Positions 40,476 to 53,400 are shown, numbered from the stretch's first letter. The stretch: 64,000 nt of DNA from Atrichornis clamosus (GCA_013400975.1 WBMZ01012769.1:1-64000); one strand, 5' to 3'. A program made the numbers and translations. The notes: generated by a model from the sequence alone, not told the origin.

Positions 40476-41281
40476 CGTAACATATAATGGACACACAGCC
40501 CGCAGCAAAACCCAACCGAGACTCACTCCAGTCCTACCCCATTTTGGGCATCACTATGTCCAAATCTAGGACAAGAAACAGCTTTAACTACAAATAAACT
40601 GCATGACTTAGGCCCTTAAACCCAAGAGGAGACCATGACCAAGCACGCTCATTACATGAGAAAGAAACCAAAAATATTTTGCAAAAGGTGCCATGGCCAT
40701 TGCAACAGGGTCCTCTGAGTCGAGGAGACCCTTGACTGGGGGCTCTGCAACCCCAGCGACCCCCCAGTGAAATCCCTGCTTGAGCCTCAGGGGATTTGGA
40801 CAAAAGCTTTGGGATGTCTGTGTTTATATCTGGTTTCAGTCTACGATGTTGCAACAGTGAAGTAACATCTTCTCCCAGCTGCGAGCAGGAAAATCCACGG
40901 TAATAGCAGCAAAACATTCCTCGTCCTCCCCTTTCTTGCACAATTCTTCCCAAGATCCCTCTCTCCATCTCAGCATCCTCGTGCTTCCTCCCAGTGTGGG
41001 TACCTCAGGAGCAAGGACCAGACAGAACAAATCTTGCAGGGCCCTGAAGGCACGAGACTTTGGGGAAAATCCAGCATAGAACTTCACTGATTTCCTTTTA
41101 TTTGGGGTCTGCAAACCCAGGAATTTTGTTTCCATCTTTCTCCTTTCTCACTGAGGCCAGCAGGTTCCAGATCCAGGTTTTATCCATGTACAAAACACTC
41201 TGCAGCAACACTGGCATTTGTTTGCCACGTTACTGGCAGTTTTTAAATGACAGGACAAGAACTGAAGAGACACGGACAGAA

Positions 41282-41392
41282 TGCCAGGTTGGAATGGGCT
41301 TGGAGCAACCTGGGCTAGTGGAAGGTGGAAGAGGGTGGAACGAGATGAGCTTTAAGGTCCCTTCCTACCCAAACCATTCCACGATTCTATAA
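41282..41392 (+). mobile_element. CR1 LINE 3' tail
   Basis: gcttggagcaacctgggc, tagtggaaggtggaaga and accattccacgattctat, lacking the tgtccctgcccatgg block. Confidence 0.88.
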
Positions 41393-42649
41393 AAAGACTG
41401 ATTCACAGCTCACATTAAACTGGAATTCTACAAGCACGGAAGGAACTTGGGGAGATGAGGAGAAGTCTGGGCCGTGTAAAGCTCCAGCACTGTGCCAGGG
41501 CAGCACTCGGTGGGGAAGCCCTTCCCCAGGCACACCACGCACCGCGGAGCAGCTCGGCACGAGGCCAAGGCCGGGCGAGCACCGGGCTGGGGCCGCATCC
41601 ACAGCTCCGTGCAGGCAGGAGAAGGGGAGGGAAGGAGAGGGAAAAGAGGGAACGAGAGCGGGTGCATGGAAGGGCTGCCGTGCACATTTCTGGGCTCATT
41701 CAGAGCTGGCTCCACTCGTCCTCAGCTGCTGGTGCTCCCTCCCAGCAGCAGAACTGTCACCACACTCCAAAAGCCACGGCAGCTCCCCGAGCCCCAACAC
41801 GCCGACACCAACGGTGGATTTCCCAATTATTTCAGCCCAGGCTGGAAGCTGAGCTCCAGCTGGAGCTGTGCTGCTGACGACAGCCCATCACTGCTGAACA
41901 AGCTGTGTGACAGGAAAGCACTCGCTGTGGCTTCCACGGGGCTCTGTGTGCCACAGCCAACATGGAAAACACACAAAACCCGCGCTTCTCCAAGCAAACC
42001 ACACGCCCTCCGCTGCCAGGTGTACGGGGAGAAGCACCGTGCCCATCACCTTCCTCACTTCTGCTCGCCTTGTTCCAGCAGCCCAACTCCCCCTGCGGTT
42101 TTCCCGTTCCCAGTGCAACACGCTCCCGGCAGGGCCCTGCCCGCGGCCGTGGCGCTGCCAGCAGGCTCAGGCCTGGCTCAGCTCTCTGCCAGGACCCTGG
42201 CTGGACACACGTCAGAGCCGAGGGGCAGGGGCCATCCTGGGCCAGGGGCTGGCACGGAAGCTTTGGGCACGGCACAGCCCCGCTGCTAGTTTGCAAAGAA
42301 TCAAAGCAAGGTGAATTCTTCACAAAGCTGCAGCTTTCCTTCTGTCAAATCACACAGCTCCGTGTGTACATGAAGACACAGGAATGCATTTAACAAAAGG
42401 GGTATGTTCTCGTATGGGGGAAACTCAATTTTCTCTGCAAAGCTCTTGTTGAAGGTGCCATTGGAGCAGGAGCGATGGGGAGCTGCTTTAACAGCTTTTT
42501 CTCTAAGGACACGAGCCCCAAAAATCCCAAATCTGAGAGCCCTTCCTGACTTTGAGCCCAATGAAGTGACACGAGGCCTCTGGTAAGACAATTTGTCATA
42601 AAGCTGCTGCTTCAACACTGGCCAAAAACTGAGCCAAACTGAGATTACC

Positions 42650-42818
42650 TGGAGAGGTTGTGGATTCTCCATCCCTGGAAGTGTCCAAGGCCAAGTTGGA
42701 CAAGGCTTGGAGCAACCTGGTCTAGTGGAAGGTGTCCTGCCCATGGCACAGGGCGGGAGAAGATGAGCTTTCAATCTCTTCCAACCCAAAGCATTCCATG
42801 ACTCCATAATTCTGTGAA
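42650..42818 (+). mobile_element. CR1 LINE 3' fragment
   Basis: gaggttgtggattctccatc, tggaagtgtccaaggcc, gtctagtggaaggtgtcc and the tail attccatgactccataattc. Confidence 0.9.
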
Positions 42819-44094
42819 TACCTGGAGCAGCTGACCAGACCCATGCTGTGGTGGGAAGTGTGTGGCCCTTCGGACGTCCCTGGCACAGTCCCACCACAGC
42901 TCACCCAGGAGCCCCAGCATCTTCCAAAAGGCAAAGCTCAGACAACACATACGTGTGGCAAGTTGGGGGAAAACAACCCAACAGATTCTCTGCCGCCTCC
43001 TTGTCTTCCTTAAAAAGCAAGGTCTGTCTCCCAGCTGCCTGCTGGATCCGCCTGCCTCCCCCAGGCTGAGGAGCCCGGTGTGAACACTGTGTGCACTCGG
43101 CAGCAGAATCTGGAGAAGGGAGGGATCAAAGCCAGGCTTTGTGACCCTGGCTGGGAGAACAGGAGCTGGGAGTGACAGGCTACCTCTGCCCCAAGAGCAG
43201 CCCAAAGCCAGGCTGCGGCCATAACAAAATAGCACAGTAAGGGACGTATGGAGCCAAGCCTTGGGGCGGGATCATGAGGATACAGGTAGGCAGGGAACAA
43301 CCAGAGTGGAACTATTTATACCTGGTCCCCCAGGTCTGCACAGGCTGACGTGGCTGGCACCTGGCACAGGGCACGTGTTCCCAGCAGGATCACAGCAGGC
43401 AAAGGGGAACGACAGCCTGGAGAGCTGAGCACAGCCAGCTTCTCCCTGTGATCCGAGGGCTGAACCTCCTCACAAACCGGGCTGGAACCCTGGCAGAACC
43501 CGGCCGTGCTGAGCCTGCTCCCGCCGTGCTGGAAGGGGGATGCTGCTGGGTGCCCACGGAGAGCTTGGCCCAGGGGCCTCGGGAGCAGGACAGGACACGG
43601 CTTTGGCAGAGCTTTGTGCTCTTGGCTCGGTCCTTTACCAGTGTGGTGAATTAGGGCACAGAAAACAACTCAGCCACATCTTGTCCCAAGCTGATTTTAC
43701 CTCCTGGCCAAGCACACGGTGCGGGAGATGGGAATGCCAGAGCTGCAGTTCCCACCCGCTGCATGGGGAAGCCTGGCTGCCTCTCCAGAGAATTCCACGG
43801 ATTGGGCAGCCTCACCAAACACCTCATGACCGAAACCAGACCAGCAGAGCCCCATCAGCTCTGAGGAGCAGTGCCCAGTGCTCCCGGAAAACACCGAGGT
43901 TCACGTACCACACACTGGGCTGGACTCAGGACTTAAAGACAAGGGTCAATGCAACATCTAAATTCAGCAACGGGCTCCAGGTGAACCCACCACGAGCTCC
44001 ACAACCCGCAGGAACAACACTGGAATTTCTTCCTTGTGCTGCTGACCTACTAAACTGGTTGGAATCGGCAGCGCCGAACACTCCGTGTCGGAGA

Positions 44095-44134
44095 GGGGTT
44101 TTACAGCCTGGAAAGGGGTTTTACAGCCTGGAAG
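44095..44134. repeat. 20-bp tandem repeat
   Basis: ggggttttacagcctggaaa at 44095-44114, a near-identical copy at 44115-44134, and a diverged partial third copy after it. Confidence 0.85.
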
Positions 44135-44675
44135 GGCTTTTACTGCCCGCACGCTCCGTGCTGGCTCTGCAGAGAGCTCTTCCCCTGGCTGGGTACGCCC
44201 CAGCTCCCTCTGAGCTCTGTTTGCCCACGCCAGCAGCCGGCTGCCCCGGCTGTGCAAACACCGGCCCCGGGAGCCACGGGCAGCGCCGCAGTATCGTGGC
44301 AACGTGGCTGAAGCCGGCTTTGCAAACTCACCAAGTGTGCAAATTAATTTCATTATCCGCTCTTGCACATCATGAGGAGGGAAAACAAATAACCTGCCCG
44401 AAAGTACATTCTGGTAATTATTAACACGGCGTCAGCGCAGCCCGGGGGAGCGGGAGAAGGACGGGCCGGGAGGGGAGCCTGGCACTGCCGGGACGCCGGA
44501 GCACTCGGCACGTCGGGACTTTGTCAATATAAAATCCAGCCTCATGCTGCATTTGCTCCCTGTTCAGCCCAAGGATTCTTCATGTGCTTGGCTGCACCTA
44601 CACGTTCTCCCAGCAGTAAAACTGACCATCCCAATATTGCACCAGCAAAGCTCTTGGTTTCCATTTGCTTTTGCT

Positions 44676-44890
44676 TTCACAGGATCACTGAGGTTGGAAA
44701 AGCTCTCCAAGACCATGGAGTCCAACCTTTTGACAAGCCCAGAGCACCGAGTGCCACATCCAGGTGTTCCTTGGACACCTGCAGGGATGGTGACTCCACC
44801 ACCTCCCTGGGCAGCCCCTTCCAAAGCCTGACAACCATTTCCATGAGGAAATTCCTCCTAATGTCCAACCTGAACCTCCCCTGGCACGAT
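44676..44890 (-). mobile_element. CR1 LINE 3' fragment, second subfamily
   Basis: Same tail type as the copy at 32680: cacaggatcactgaggttgg, cagagcaccgagtgccac and tgaggaaattcctcctaat on plus, ending at ctgaacctcccctggc. Confidence 0.9.
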
Positions 44891-45519
44891 GTCCCTCTTT
44901 CCTCCCAAACACTCTGGAGCACCCAGAGCTGTCAGGGCTGCACACAAACCTTCTCTGGCGATGACCAAAGTCCTGGTATGGACCGAGCATTCTGATTCCT
45001 ATTTTATTTTATATTAAAAGCCTCCTTCAGCTTAGCAGCAATGCTGCTCTATCCCAGAAATCTCCCTGCCCTCCAAAAATGAGACGAAACCCTGAGATTT
45101 AATACCCTGTAGCACATGATAATTTAATCCAGTGGTGTACATCTGGATTACATGACCCCTTCCTCATCCTAACAGGCACAAACCTCGTATCGTAGCAAAA
45201 TATGTTTATGGAGCTGGAATTTTTGCTTGTGGATTCACGTAATAACCTTACCTCTTAGAAATGCAAGCAGCTCCCATGTCCCCCATGGTGGAATGGCTGC
45301 AGATGATAATGAACCCACACGTTTGACCCAACACAAAGCACTCCTGAATGTCACAACTTTGCCAGGAATTGAGGAGATCCCTCCCTGCCTGCTCCAGCTG
45401 CCTCCCGGAGGGCATCTGGAAAACACCTTCCAAGGCTCCCAGTTTGGGGAGATTTAGTTTCATCATGGAAAACTGAGAGGTTCTCAGCTTGGAGGAGAGC
45501 AGAGCACTATGAACCTACC

Positions 45520-45638
45520 AGGGCCAGGCTGGACAGGGCATTGGAGCAACCTGGAATAGTGGAAGGTGGAAGGGGGTGAAACGGGATGAGCTGCAAGATC
45601 CTTTCCCACCCAAACCATTCCAGGATTCTGTGATTCCA
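45520..45638 (+). mobile_element. CR1 LINE 3' tail
   Basis: ggccaggctggacaggg, gagcaacctggaatagtgg and tccaggattctgtgattcc, with the last two tail octamers intact. Confidence 0.88.
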
Positions 45639-46337
45639 CAGCAGGGCTGTGGCAGAGCTCCAGCAAATCTTCAGGCATTATTAGTAAGCCATTAAGAGAG
45701 ACTGTCAAGACAGACAGGCTTTGAGATTGCTTTCCAAGGCAGTTGTCAGAGATTTCGGGATGCACAGGTGCAGCAGCAGCAGCTCAATTCTCCCTGTAAG
45801 CAGCCTGTCGTGTGAGCACTGCTTGAAAAGCAACCTCACACCAAGAACCCAAGATTTTTCCAAGGTGGCTCATGCAGCCACATCCTGAAGCTGGCCTGGC
45901 ATCACACTGAGGTGACAGGAGTTAGTCATGGCCTGGTGTGGATGTGATTCCTGTACAAACCTGCTCCCACGGGAGCACTCAGCTCCCTGCAGGCACAGCC
46001 TGGGGACGGAGGGTCCTGACCCAGGGGTGCTGATTCACCAAATGGGCTCCTCTGCCCCATGACCTGGTGTCAAAGGGCAGCAGAGCCCGTGGCTGTGTCT
46101 GCACCATCCTCCCTCCCTGTGCCTGGTTTTTGGGAGGAAAGATCTGGCTGCGTATCCACAGCACTTGGAATGAACTCCCCAGCAGTTCCCGGAGTCTTTT
46201 ATTCCTCGTGTTCTCAAGAATATCAATATAAACAGATCTGCACAGAAAGTCTTCCACGTTCTTCTACTGGCCAAGGACTCCTGTGCTGCTCTGCAAGGCT
46301 CGGGAGCGTGGTGACCTTCAAGGGCTTCCTCAGCCTT

Positions 46338-46358
46338 CCTCCTCCTCCTCCTCCTCCT
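46338..46358. repeat. (CCT)n microsatellite
   Basis: Seven cct units just beside the CR1 copy at 46424. Confidence 0.85.
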
Positions 46359-46423
46359 GCTCCACCAGAGACCATGAACCAGTGGCTCCTCAGGGAACCT
46401 ACGCCCTCCATGCATACAGAATG

Positions 46424-46728
46424 CCAGAATCACTGAGGATGGAAAAGACCCCCAAGACCATCGAGCCCACCCTGTGCCCCATCCCCACCTTGTCACCAGC
46501 CCAGAGCACTGAGTGCCACATCCAGGTGCTCCCTGAACATCTCCAGGGATGGGGGTTCCACCACCTCCCTGGGCAGCTGCTTCCAATGCCTGACTGCCTT
46601 TTCCATGAAGAAATTCCTACGGATGTCCAACCTGAACCTCCCCTTCCACAGCTTGAGTCCATTTCCTCTTGTCCTGTCACTTGTTCCCTGGGAGAAGAGA
46701 CTGACCCCCACCTTACCACAACCTCCAT
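46424..46728 (-). mobile_element. CR1 LINE 3' fragment, second subfamily, longer
   Basis: About 300 bp: agaatcactgaggatggaa, gtgccacatccaggtgctcc, ggaaatt-type cctacggatgtccaac and on into gggagaagagactgaccc on plus. The longest copy of this tail type in the window. Confidence 0.9.
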
Positions 46729-47894
46729 GGGACCGTCGTGCCCCACTCCCACCCACCCCCCTCCCTCACTGCCCATCTCTGGAGGTAAAGGTCCCCACTG
46801 ACCAAATCCAAAGGTATTTTCACATCCCCCTCTATTTCCAAGCAGTTTCTGTATGACTCACACACTGTCACAACTTATTTTCCCTGAGTTAAGTCGAAGT
46901 GCAGGGATTTGAAGTCAAGTCATCCATTCATGTTGTATTTTCTCCTCTTTCCCTCTCTCCTCAGACCTCCCTAAACAGATTTTCCAAAACTGCTCTGCAT
47001 ATCCCTGCTCTGCCAGACCTGGACATGGCCACATGGTTTTACAGGAATAGCATTAACCAGAACATTTAATCCTGCTTGCTTTTCATTTTGGTTTTTTGCC
47101 TGTTTAAAAATCAGCAGTACACTTTTCAATAGTCTAAGTGAAATCAAAGATCACCCACAACACCTTTTCCACTCTCTTCCATTCTAAAAACACACTGAGC
47201 ATTTCTCAGAGAGCAGAGGTAAGATCCTCACACCAATTTTCTGACTTTCTAAGGTTAAATAGCACCAGTTTCTAGTTCTGGGCCATAACACACTGTCCAT
47301 AAGCATCTGTGTGTGCAGGGAATGCTGCAGGTCTGGAGCTGGGAGCAGCTCTCCAATCCCTCCTCACACCGGACTGATGGGAATTGCTGGATCAGGGCAT
47401 TTCCACCCGCTGGTTTTCTCTCCCATCCTTATTTTTTTGCATCTTTACATCCTTTTGCATCTTTAACACGTGACCAGCCTTAAGAAGCTGAGTTCTGTCC
47501 TCATTTTAGTGCGAGCTCACCACGCTGCTGCTGCCATCAGCCCAAGGGTGTGAGTCACAACCCAGCCTGCACATGAAGAGATTTATTTAAAATCCCAGGG
47601 AAAATGTTAACGCCTCGGTGCTGCATGGGGAAAGTCTATCCCACCCCACGGCAGCCAGCCTAACCCACCCCATCCCACCCACTCTGCTGCACCAGCCCAT
47701 CACCTGGGGGGGGTGTGCCGAGCCATCGGAGAGCTGGAAACGTCTCCAGCAGCTCCCCCAGCACACAGGGGGCTTCAGTGTTCCCCTTCAATCCCACCTT
47801 CTATGCAAAAGGGAACAACTCCATGAAGTCCAAGAAAAACTCCACACATCACTACCCCAACATGCTCTGGGGCAGTTCCTCCCCAGGCAGTCAA

Positions 47895-48152
47895 GGTGAT
47901 GGTTTTAAACTAAAAGAGGAGAAGTTCAGACTGAATATAAGGAAGAAATTCCTTCCTCTGAGGGTGGGGAGGCCCTGGCACAGGTTGCCCGGAGAAGCTG
48001 TGGCTGCCCCATCCCTGGAAGTGCCCAAGGCCAGGCTGGACAGGGCTTGGAGCAACCTCGGATAGTGGAAGGTGTCCCTGCCCATGACAGGGTGTGGGAC
48101 AACATAAACTTTAAGGACCCTTCCAACCCAAACCATTCCATGATTCTCTGAT
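47895..48152 (+). mobile_element. CR1 LINE 3' fragment, extended
   Basis: Starts upstream of most copies, at atggttttaaactaaaag, then gaagaaattccttcctctg, caggttgcccggagaagc and the tail ccattccatgattctctg. Confidence 0.93.
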
Positions 48153-48920
48153 AGGATTCCATACTGATGCTCCCAAGAGTGGCAGCTCAGCGTGGTGGGA
48201 CTCGAGGGCCAGGTCTCCAGCCCACACTTCCTGCCAAACCACCACTTGTCAGAGGTCAAACAGCCCTTCCCACAACACAGCACGAGTGACAAACTCCTTA
48301 AGGCCACACATCAGCCACAAGAGCCTCAAATGCCACCGGCCAACAGACCTGTCCAGCGACACTGGTGGTGACCAGGAGCCACCAGACACAGATCTCCGGA
48401 CCCTCCCGTTCCTGCCACACGACCTGCTGCATTTCCAGACCATTCCCGAGGGGCAGCAGAGCAGCCTCCTGTACCTCCCAGCACATCGGATCACACGGTT
48501 TGGCTGCTCCAGGTCTGCACCGCTGGCAGCCACCTCCCGGTGCCGATGGGGCCGGTCCCGATTCGTGTCGGTCTCTCTAAGCCCTTTCACCTCAGAGCCT
48601 CGTGACTGGGACTGAGCCAAGAGATTAAAACCAGCTTGTGAAACACAAAGAGTGATTGTTTCCTTTGGGCACGACCGGCAGGGTACGGACAGACCGCACG
48701 GCTCCCGATCCAGGGGGTTTTCCATAAAATGCTGGATGTTACAGGTGCCCCACTGTGGCGGGACACATCGGAGCTGTGCAGGATAGGCTGTGCTTCCCTG
48801 CCACACTGAGCACCTGGCACATCCCACAACACTGGGATACACTGGGTATTTTGGCACTGGAGTTACAGCAAACCAGGGCTTGTTTGGTCCTCTGCTAAGG
48901 ATGTATGACAGCAAATTAAA

Positions 48921-49108
48921 CCACAGAATCCTGGAATGCTCGGGGTTGAAGGGACATTAATCTCATTCAACCACCTGCCATGGGCAGGGACACCTTCCAC
49001 TATCCCAGGGTCTTTGAAGCCCCATCCAACCTGGTCTTGGATATTTCCACCAATAGGGCAGCCACAGCTTCTCTGGATAATCTGTGCCAGCCCCTCACCA
49101 CCCTCACA
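48921..49108 (-). mobile_element. CR1 LINE 3' fragment
   Basis: ccacagaatcctggaatg, gccatgggcagggacacc and cttggatatttccaccaat on plus; stops at caccaccctcacaac. Confidence 0.88.
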
Positions 49109-50237
49109 ACACCCTCATCCCACGGCAGCCCCCTTGCTGCCCCCCCAGCTGGTCCCTCTGCCCCACAGGATGTGAGGACCAAGCACTATTGGCAGCGGCT
49201 TTTATTTCCAAAAAGACCAGTCCAAACCAGCTGTGGCCACCACGCCACGCTGCTCTCTCCCACCACGACTCCTGCAGACGCTCCACTGTTGCTGAGATGT
49301 GAACTGGGGAGTTTTTTTCCTAAGAACTGCCTGAGGAACACGTTTAGTTCAGCACAGGAAGATGCAGCAGGGAAGGACCAGCTCAGCACTTCGGACCCGA
49401 CGAAGCCATCGATTAGGACAGGCTTTGCACGCTAATCGTCACCAGAACTGCCCCTCCCCTTGTGTCAGGCCCTGAATGGGGGCATTGTCTCAGGGCTGAG
49501 CGTTCTCCAGCCCCAGCCCCTGCACATGGGACCCTGGTGCTTCGCAGCAACAACAAAATCCCAGCAGAAGTCCATTAGCATCCAAAGGGAGGAGCCTGAA
49601 TGGATCACAAGGATTCTTTGGAAAGTAAGAGTGAAACGAATGCAGTAAAACGCCACTATTAAGTGATGCTCATTGTCCAGATTAAACCATCAGAAGCAAA
49701 GACCTTGACTCTCTGAATGCCTTCAGTGCAGCACAAGCTGCCGAGTCCAGGAACGAGGCTGTTAGGAATTTTAAGCCCTGGACTTGTCCCAAGTATGGAT
49801 TACTCCATTTCCTTGTGAGCACTTGATCACACGGAACTATATTTGGATTCCCAGAATGAAAGCTCCAATCTCCAGGAGGGTGTACGTGGCTGCACCCCCC
49901 ACCATGCAGGTTCCCACGTCACCCCCATATGGGACAGGCTCTGTGGGAGCTGTTCCATGTCCCAAAACCATGGAAGCAGGTTTGAGGGGATGGCAAGAGA
50001 CAGCCCAGCACTCTCCAAAGAAGCCAGGCTGAAAGCAGGACAGAAGAATTTTCTAGAAATAGTGAATCTATTTGGGAATATGACTGGCAATGAGTAAGGG
50101 CAGAGCTCTCCCTTCCAGGTCCTTCAAACTGGGGGAGAATCCAGAGATTTCTCCATGAGAGCAGAACACACAAAGCCTCTCCCCAGTGCCAGTTTGGAGT
50201 TGGTTTGCTGGGTTATTTATTTAATGTACAACTCCTG

Positions 50238-50297
50238 GTTGGAACAAGATGATCTTTAAGGTCCCTTCCAATTCAAACCATTCTATAATTCCATGAC
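50238..50297 (+). mobile_element. CR1 LINE 3' tail, about 60 bp
   Basis: Only the terminus: gatgatctttaaggtccc, ttccaattcaaaccattc and tataattccatga. Confidence 0.85.
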
Positions 50298-51479
50298 AAA
50301 ACCTCAATTATTAGTTGCTTCTTTAGCTTTCCTATGGCCACCACAGATCCCAGCCTCCAGGAGGGTCCACGGAGTGAACTATCCCAGATAGAGGAGCAAG
50401 GAGCTGATCCTCGATGCCCTCACCAGGTCCCGGGACCTGCAGCAGCTGAACCAAGCCAAAGGGGACAGGGAAGTGCTTCCCTGAACAAGCCAAAGGGACA
50501 GGACAGTGCTCCCTGGCAGCCTGGAGCCTGGACAGCAGAACCAAACACCCCTAAACATCACATTTTGAAAGCCATTCTTGCAAAAGGAGAGCCTGGCAAA
50601 AAAATTCCACTTGAAATGAAGCCTAGGAAAATGAGAAGGCTGGGAAAGTGTAGCAGTTTTATATAAACAGTGAAATTTAGTAGTCAAGGCCTCCTGGAAT
50701 TAGAGTTGGATAAGAGAATTGCTACTGGAACATGCTCCAGCAGGGAATATTTCATTTAGTTCCTTTTCTCTGTCTCTTCAGGAACCCCACACGAGGACAT
50801 TCCCCACACACAGGATCTGCTTATCAATGTCCCCCAGCCCCTCAACTCCCAGATAAGCCAGGTTTTGTTCCCTGGCCTCCAGGCCCCATGGAGCAGGAGC
50901 CGGGTTATGCAACCTCTGTTCACCCTCCCCGAGCCCTGAGAACGTCTCTGAGTCCAGGACAGGAAAGCTACGGAAGGGTGAGGAGGAGGGAAAGGGTCCA
51001 GAGACAGCTCGGGAGCAAGGCTGAGTGAAAGGACAATGAGCTGCATCAACCTCTTTTCCTCACTGGAAACTTCCAAAGGAACCAGCATGGGTCCTGCACG
51101 TGGGAATCCACTCAGTGAGACCACAGCTGTCCCCAGTTGATTCACCCAAAACAAATCACTTCTTGAAAGAAAAATCCACGCCAGAAATCGCAGGAACGGG
51201 CGCGTTTAAGCCACAGGGAGAACGTTCAGTGAGGCTGGGCCATGCATGGACCACCCTGGGCAGGCCAGGGGGGGCCCCCTCCAGAGGGATCCCCTCCAGG
51301 GATGGTCCTGGGCTGTCAGGGGCCCACAGGAGCTCCAGGCCCACCCAGGAAGGTTTCATCACTCCCCAAGGATGTGCTTCCCACAGCAGTGCTGGTGCTC
51401 CCATCCCCTCAGCCAAACTCCTCCTTTCAGGGGGGACAGGAGCTGCAAACCAGGTTTTAGTTCTGCAGATGAACACTTC

Positions 51480-51728
51480 ATTGAATCCTGGAACGGTTTG
51501 GGTGGGAAGGGACCTTACACGTTATATTCCACTCCCTGCCACAGGCAGGAACACTATCCCAGGTTGCTCCAAGCCCCGTCCAACCCGACCCTGGACACTT
51601 CCAGGGATGAGGCAGCCACAGCTGCTCTGCCAGGGCCTCCCCCCTCTCACAGCGAACCAGTCCTTCCCAACGTCCCGTCTTTCCCTCCGGCAGTGGGAGG
51701 CCATTCCCTGTGTCCTGTCCCTTCAGGT
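51480..51728 (-). mobile_element. CR1 LINE 3' fragment
   Basis: gaatcctggaacggtttgg, actatcccaggttgctcc, cactt ccagggatgagg and gtgggaggccattccc on plus. The gccatgggcaggga block is altered to gccacaggcaggaa. Confidence 0.88.
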
Positions 51729-52120
51729 CCTTGTCCAGAAGTCCCTCTTCCTCCTTTTTTTACAAGGGTTCCCATCCCACTGATCAGGTCCAGTCTCGGC
51801 CTGCTCCTGGAGAGACCCCTGATGCCGAAGCACCTTCCCAGCCCTGCTCCTTGCAAACCCCACGCTGCTGCTCACCCCCAGCTGTTGGCTGTGTGTGGCT
51901 ATTTTTGCACAGCCTAGAGAACAAAAATATAGGGAGCTATGTTAGGTGAGGGCTTGCACTGTTCACGGTGTGATGACAGCCAAACTAGGTCAAGCCTTAG
52001 CCAGATTCCTTTAAAAAAGGAAAGGAAAAAATAATCAGCGGGAGAGCAGCAAACTCCCAGGGAAAAAAATGCTTGTGAACATCTACAATACATACTGCGC
52101 AGTAGATGACTGGGGCAAAA

Positions 52121-52198
52121 ATACATATATATGTATTTATATATCTGCACATCTTTCCACAATTTAAATGGTAGATTTTTAATTTTTTTTTTTTTTTT
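52121..52198. repeat. AT-rich run and T16 tract
   Basis: atacatatatatgtatttat at 52121-52140 and a pure T run at 52183-52198, with AT-rich unique sequence between. The T run could be an old retroposon A-tail in reverse, but no body is recognisable. Confidence 0.75.
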
Positions 52199-52526
52199 AA
52201 GCACACCAATATGCCTTGGACTGCAGAGGAGATATTCCATATGTATTTAATGCACTGACTTAACCAAAATGGGGTTTTCACCTATGAAATGTAACCTGGT
52301 GGCCCATTTCTGGTGCAGGCTGTAGGCAACTTGACGGTATTCCATGGCTTCTCCGCCATGAATAAAGATATTCTCCTGCTGCTCTGGGAGCAGAAGCTGG
52401 GCAGGATCCCAGTCCTGGTGGGAAAGGCAACTTGATATCATTGTCTACAAGGTGAGAAGAAGGTAAATGACTTTAATTTCTATTGCAGAGGACAGAATCC
52501 CACTAGAGATTGGGTCTTGCTGGGTC

Positions 52527-52852
52527 TGAGAGAGCTGGGAGTGTCCAGCCTGGAGAAGAGAAGGAACTCAGGAGACCTTAGAGCCCCTTCCAGGGCCTAA
52601 AGGGGCTCCAGGAGAGCTGGAGAGGGCGTTGGACAAGGGATGGAGAGACAGGACAAAGGGGAATGGCTTCCCACTGCCAGAAGGCAGGGTTAGATGGGAT
52701 ACTGGGAAGGAATTGTTCCCTGTCAGGGTGGTGAGGCCCCGGCACAGGGTGCCCAGAGAAGCTGTGGCTGCCCCATCCCTGGAAGTGTCCAAGGCCATGT
52801 TGGACACGGCTTGGAGCACCCTGGGATAGTGGAAGGTGTCCCTGCCCATGGG
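52527..52852 (+). mobile_element. CR1 LINE 3' fragment, longest in window
   Basis: About 325 bp. It begins with the inner blocks ctgagagagctggg, agcctggagaagagaagg and ggctccaggagagctggag, then aggacaaaggggaatggc, ttagatgggatactggg and the usual 3' blocks, ending at gtccctgcccatgg without the tail octamers. Confidence 0.93.
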
Positions 52853-53029
52853 ACAGACAACAGACATCTGGCCTGGCCCTGGACTGTCACCTCCTGGCAG
52901 AGGAAACCCTGAACTCACAACCCTGCACAGGCTCATGGAAATGAGGAACTGGGTGATCTTAAACACCTTCCCAGTGAAAAATGTTCCCAGGCTTAGTTAC
53001 ACGTGCCAGATAAAGCCTCTGTTCCTGTA

Positions 53030-53400
53030 AAACCTGATGCATGATTATCAGTCAAGGCCAACGTATTTACCCTAAAATTGGGTAATATTGTTTTATGGTT
53101 CTCAATAGTTGAAGCCGACAAAGCTCCGAACAGACGCTGCCGAGCAGTTTCTCAGCCTTTCATCAGCGCTGCGTAGGCGTTGAATTCTGGAGCTAATCAC
53201 CTTAGCAACGGCTCTAAACATATGTGCAGTGACATCAGCTGATTTCTGAAAGCTGTAAATAGAGGATAATAGCACGAAAAAATTCTGGATCTGAGCCAAG
53301 ACCTAAAAAACATACTATTAAAATACCGCCTGTAATTCAATGTATGCAAACTTGTTTGCATCCTCGCTCCCCAAAACCTGGGTAATTACACACCTACCAG
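53030..53400. promoter_or_regulatory. Candidate conserved non-coding element
   Basis: Repeat-free, AT-rich, CpG-containing block with a forkhead-type GTATTTAC (53063-53070), E-boxes CATATG (53219-53224) and CAGCTG (53236-53241) and TAATCACC-type homeobox core. Identification rests on composition and motif density only. Confidence 0.3.

Larger units (their letters stand above)
38489..44675 (-). other. Presumed ANKRD11 intron 2, middle part
   Basis: Unique sequence with two CR1 tails (41282-41392, 42650-42818), a CpG-rich patch (39930-40150), a 12-bp microsatellite (40428-40475), a 20-bp tandem repeat (44095-44134) and a TAATTATTAA plus GC-rich block (44330-44560). Open frames at 39499-40224 and 43540-44424 have no recognisable homology and are judged non-coding. 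Confidence 0.55.
44891..52999 (-). other. Presumed ANKRD11 intron 2, CR1-rich part
   Basis: Contains CR1 fragments at 45520, 46424, 47895, 48921, 50238, 51480 and 52527, a CTC run (46338-46358), an AT run (52121-52140) and a T16 tract (52183-52198). The stretches 46730-47890 and 49110-50235 are unique and show no recognisable feature. A repeat-free AT-rich block lies at 44995-45245. Confidence 0.55.

Noticed and set aside
43540..44424. 294-codon plus-strand frame in the upstream intron
   Set aside because: Composition is GC-driven, no domain is recognised, there is no splice or promoter context, and it crosses the 20-bp tandem repeat.
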